Source: JAWLCQ01 sp041687095 (GTDB lineage: Bacteria > Planctomycetota > Phycisphaerae > SM23-33). Taken from it: 5,546 nucleotides of DNA. The stretch lies in NCBI GenBank assembly GCA_041687095.1, contig JAWLCQ010000262.1, positions 1-5,546 of the forward strand, given 5' to 3'. This document shows, piece by piece, positions 4,560 to 5,546 of the stretch. A program made the position numbers and the translations under genes. Numbering within the stretch: the first letter of the stretch is position 1; each line of letters begins with the position of its first letter. The notes below the pieces were generated by a model. That model had not been told where the DNA came from and did not search any database. It saw only the letters and a program-made list of their open reading frames with translations.

Positions 4560-5546
4560 ATGGGCAGACTGACCGCCAAACTCCTCGCCTTCGGGACGAT
4601 GTCCGAATCGATGGGGGCGTACGTCCCGGCGGTGGCGGTGCAGCGGGGACTGGGATTTGCCCGCGTCATGCTGTTCCTCCACCTGTTGGGCGGGACGGAG
4701 GCGGGAAAGGTGCAGTACGGCCTGTGGGCGCTGTCGGCCGTCCTGCTGGCGGTCGGGGCCCCGCTGCTGACGCTGGGGACCAGCCACGGCCTGGCCCGCT
4801 ATGCGGGGGCCTACGAGGCGCAGGGGCAGCTTCCTTGCTTCTGGCGCCGCATGCGCCGGGCCATCCCCCTGCTCGCCCTGGCGGTCACGCTGCTGGCCGC
4901 CGCGTTCGCCGTCCCGCTCACCCGGGGGCTCTTCGCCTCGCGGTCCGACCCCGCCCTGCCCTTCACGCTGCAACTGCACGCCTTCGCCTGGGCGCTGGCC
5001 GCCTGCGCGGGGCTCGCGCTGTTCCACAACCTGGTGCACTTCGCGTACGGCCTGCGAGCGTACCGGCTGGCGGCGTTCGTCGAACTGCTCTTCGCCGTGC
5101 TCTTCACGGCCGGGGGGGGCGCGGCGGCGTACCTGCACCCGACGGCGGTGACGCTGCTGGCGATGCACCTGCTGTCGAGCGTGGTGGCGACGGGGGCAGG
5201 GGCGTGGCTGCTGCAGCAGGCAGTGGAACGGCCCGCAGTAAGAGGCGACTCCACCGGTTCTCTGCAGCATATCCCCCCGATGCAGTCGGGGGGCTTGGGG
5301 GAGGAGCGGGACCTGTCGCAGCACGTTGCAGCGGTTGAGGAGGAACCGGTCCGGGACACCCTCCTTCGCGTGCTGCGGTACGGGGGCGTGACGCTGGGGG
5401 CGGAGCTGCTCTGGCTCGCCTCGCCGTACGTGGGGTTCTGGCTGGTCAGCCGCGACTACGGCAAGGCGGAGGGCGGGACGTACTACGCCTTCCTCGCCAT
5501 CTGCCAGATGACGCTCCTGCTCGCCAACGCCGCCTTCACCGTCGTC
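4560..5546 (+). CDS. Polysaccharide flippase-like membrane protein (partial, 3' end missing)
   Basis: The frame is open from ATG 4560 to the window edge, giving 329 codons without a stop. A weak AGGA sits 5 nt before the ATG, 13 bp after the lipoprotein stop. Hydrophobic segments lie at about 32-45, 53-73, 101-121, 137-160, 172-192, 195-220, 271-297 and 307-329. The pattern resembles Wzx/MurJ-type flippases of the MOP superfamily: GLGFARVMLF near 30, YGLWAL at 53-58, then LGTSHGLARYAGAYEAQGQL at 72-91. Those proteins carry lipid-linked glycans across the inner membrane and usually have 12-14 helices in 400-500 residues, so about a third is missing. Between helices 6 and 7, where the family has its central cytoplasmic loop, lies a 40-50 residue polar linker (about 221-266) with different codon use and a hairpin. 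A G8 run occurs at 5112-5119. Family assignment rests on pattern and context; a related MATE-type transporter is the main alternative. Confidence 0.78.
   Translation, partial: MGRLTAKLLAFGTMSESMGAYVPAVAVQRGLGFARVMLFLHLLGGTEAGKVQYGLWALSAVLLAVGAPLLTLGTSHGLARYAGAYEAQGQLPCFWRRMRRAIPLLALAVTLLAAAFAVPLTRGLFASRSDPALPFTLQLHAFAWALAACAGLALFHNLVHFAYGLRAYRLAAFVELLFAVLFTAGGGAAAYLHPTAVTLLAMHLLSSVVATGAGAWLLQQAVERPAVRGDSTGSLQHIPPMQSGGLGEERDLSQHVAAVEEEPVRDTLLRVLRYGGVTLGAELLWLASPYVGFWLVSRDYGKAEGGTYYAFLAICQMTLLLANAAFTVV
5253..5350. repeat. Inverted-repeat-bounded segment within the flippase gene
   Basis: ACCGGTTC (5253-5260) and GAACCGGT (5343-5350) are perfect complements bracketing 98 bp. Inside is a strong hairpin with arms CCCCCCGA (5273-5280) and TCGGGGGG (5286-5293) around TGCAG. 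The segment encodes most of the polar inter-helix linker, in frame. It may be a short palindromic repeat element accommodated in the gene. No target duplication is visible, and 98 bp is not a multiple of three, which argues against a simple precise insertion. Confidence 0.4.

Noticed and set aside
3404..4669. A 421-codon antisense frame over the lipoprotein gene
   Set aside because: It is dominated by Gly/Val/Ala repeats with no domain or ribosome site, and overlaps a gene with a clear lipobox and TPRs.
5253..5350. Interpretation of the inverted-repeat segment as a complete MITE or insertion sequence
   Set aside because: No target duplication, no transposase fragment, very short termini, and a length that is not a multiple of three. 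It is kept only as a repeat-like segment.

Overview
This is a GC-rich (roughly 70 percent) bacterial window, probably chromosomal, from a Gram-negative-type organism: it encodes a lipoprotein with a clear lipobox and a flippase-type membrane protein. Very high GC, frequent absence of Shine-Dalgarno sequences on the plus-strand genes, and a heparinase-like enzyme beside a TPR/SPOR-like lipoprotein fit an environmental Planctomycetota-type lineage. That placement is inference; no rRNA or marker gene is present.

Layout. Positions 1-259 hold no convincing gene, but contain a strong hairpin, a 15-bp tandem repeat and a promoter-like pair. They lead into a 90-residue arginine-rich small protein (260-532, plus). 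It converges with a 57-residue four-cysteine small protein (541-714, minus); both stop codons lie in one small palindrome. A 261-bp spacer with a possible promoter for the small gene follows. Then comes a two-repeat DUF2267 protein (976-1434, minus). A 305-bp divergent intergenic region carries a perfect 18-bp palindrome, a G-quadruplex motif and a cluster of overlapping inverted repeats. It separates DUF2267 from the plus-strand group: a heparinase II/III-family protein (1740-3677), a TPR lipoprotein with a C-terminal SPOR-like segment (3755-4546), and the first 329 codons of a polysaccharide flippase-like membrane protein (4560 to the window edge, still open).

How the genes may work together. 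The three plus-strand genes are co-oriented with gaps of 77 and 13 bp. Together they suggest a surface-glycan function: a glycan-cleaving enzyme, an envelope lipoprotein and a lipid-linked glycan exporter. The lipoprotein and flippase are probably co-transcribed. The heparinase and lipoprotein genes lack Shine-Dalgarno sequences and have promoter-like hexamers spaced so that transcripts could start at or near the ATG (possible leaderless mRNAs). The minus-strand genes and the arginine-rich gene have strong Shine-Dalgarno sequences instead.

No mobile element, CRISPR array, RNA gene or recognised defence system is visible. The oddest signals are the two unrecognised small proteins, the structured divergent intergenic region, and a compositionally distinct, hairpin-bearing linker inside the flippase gene.
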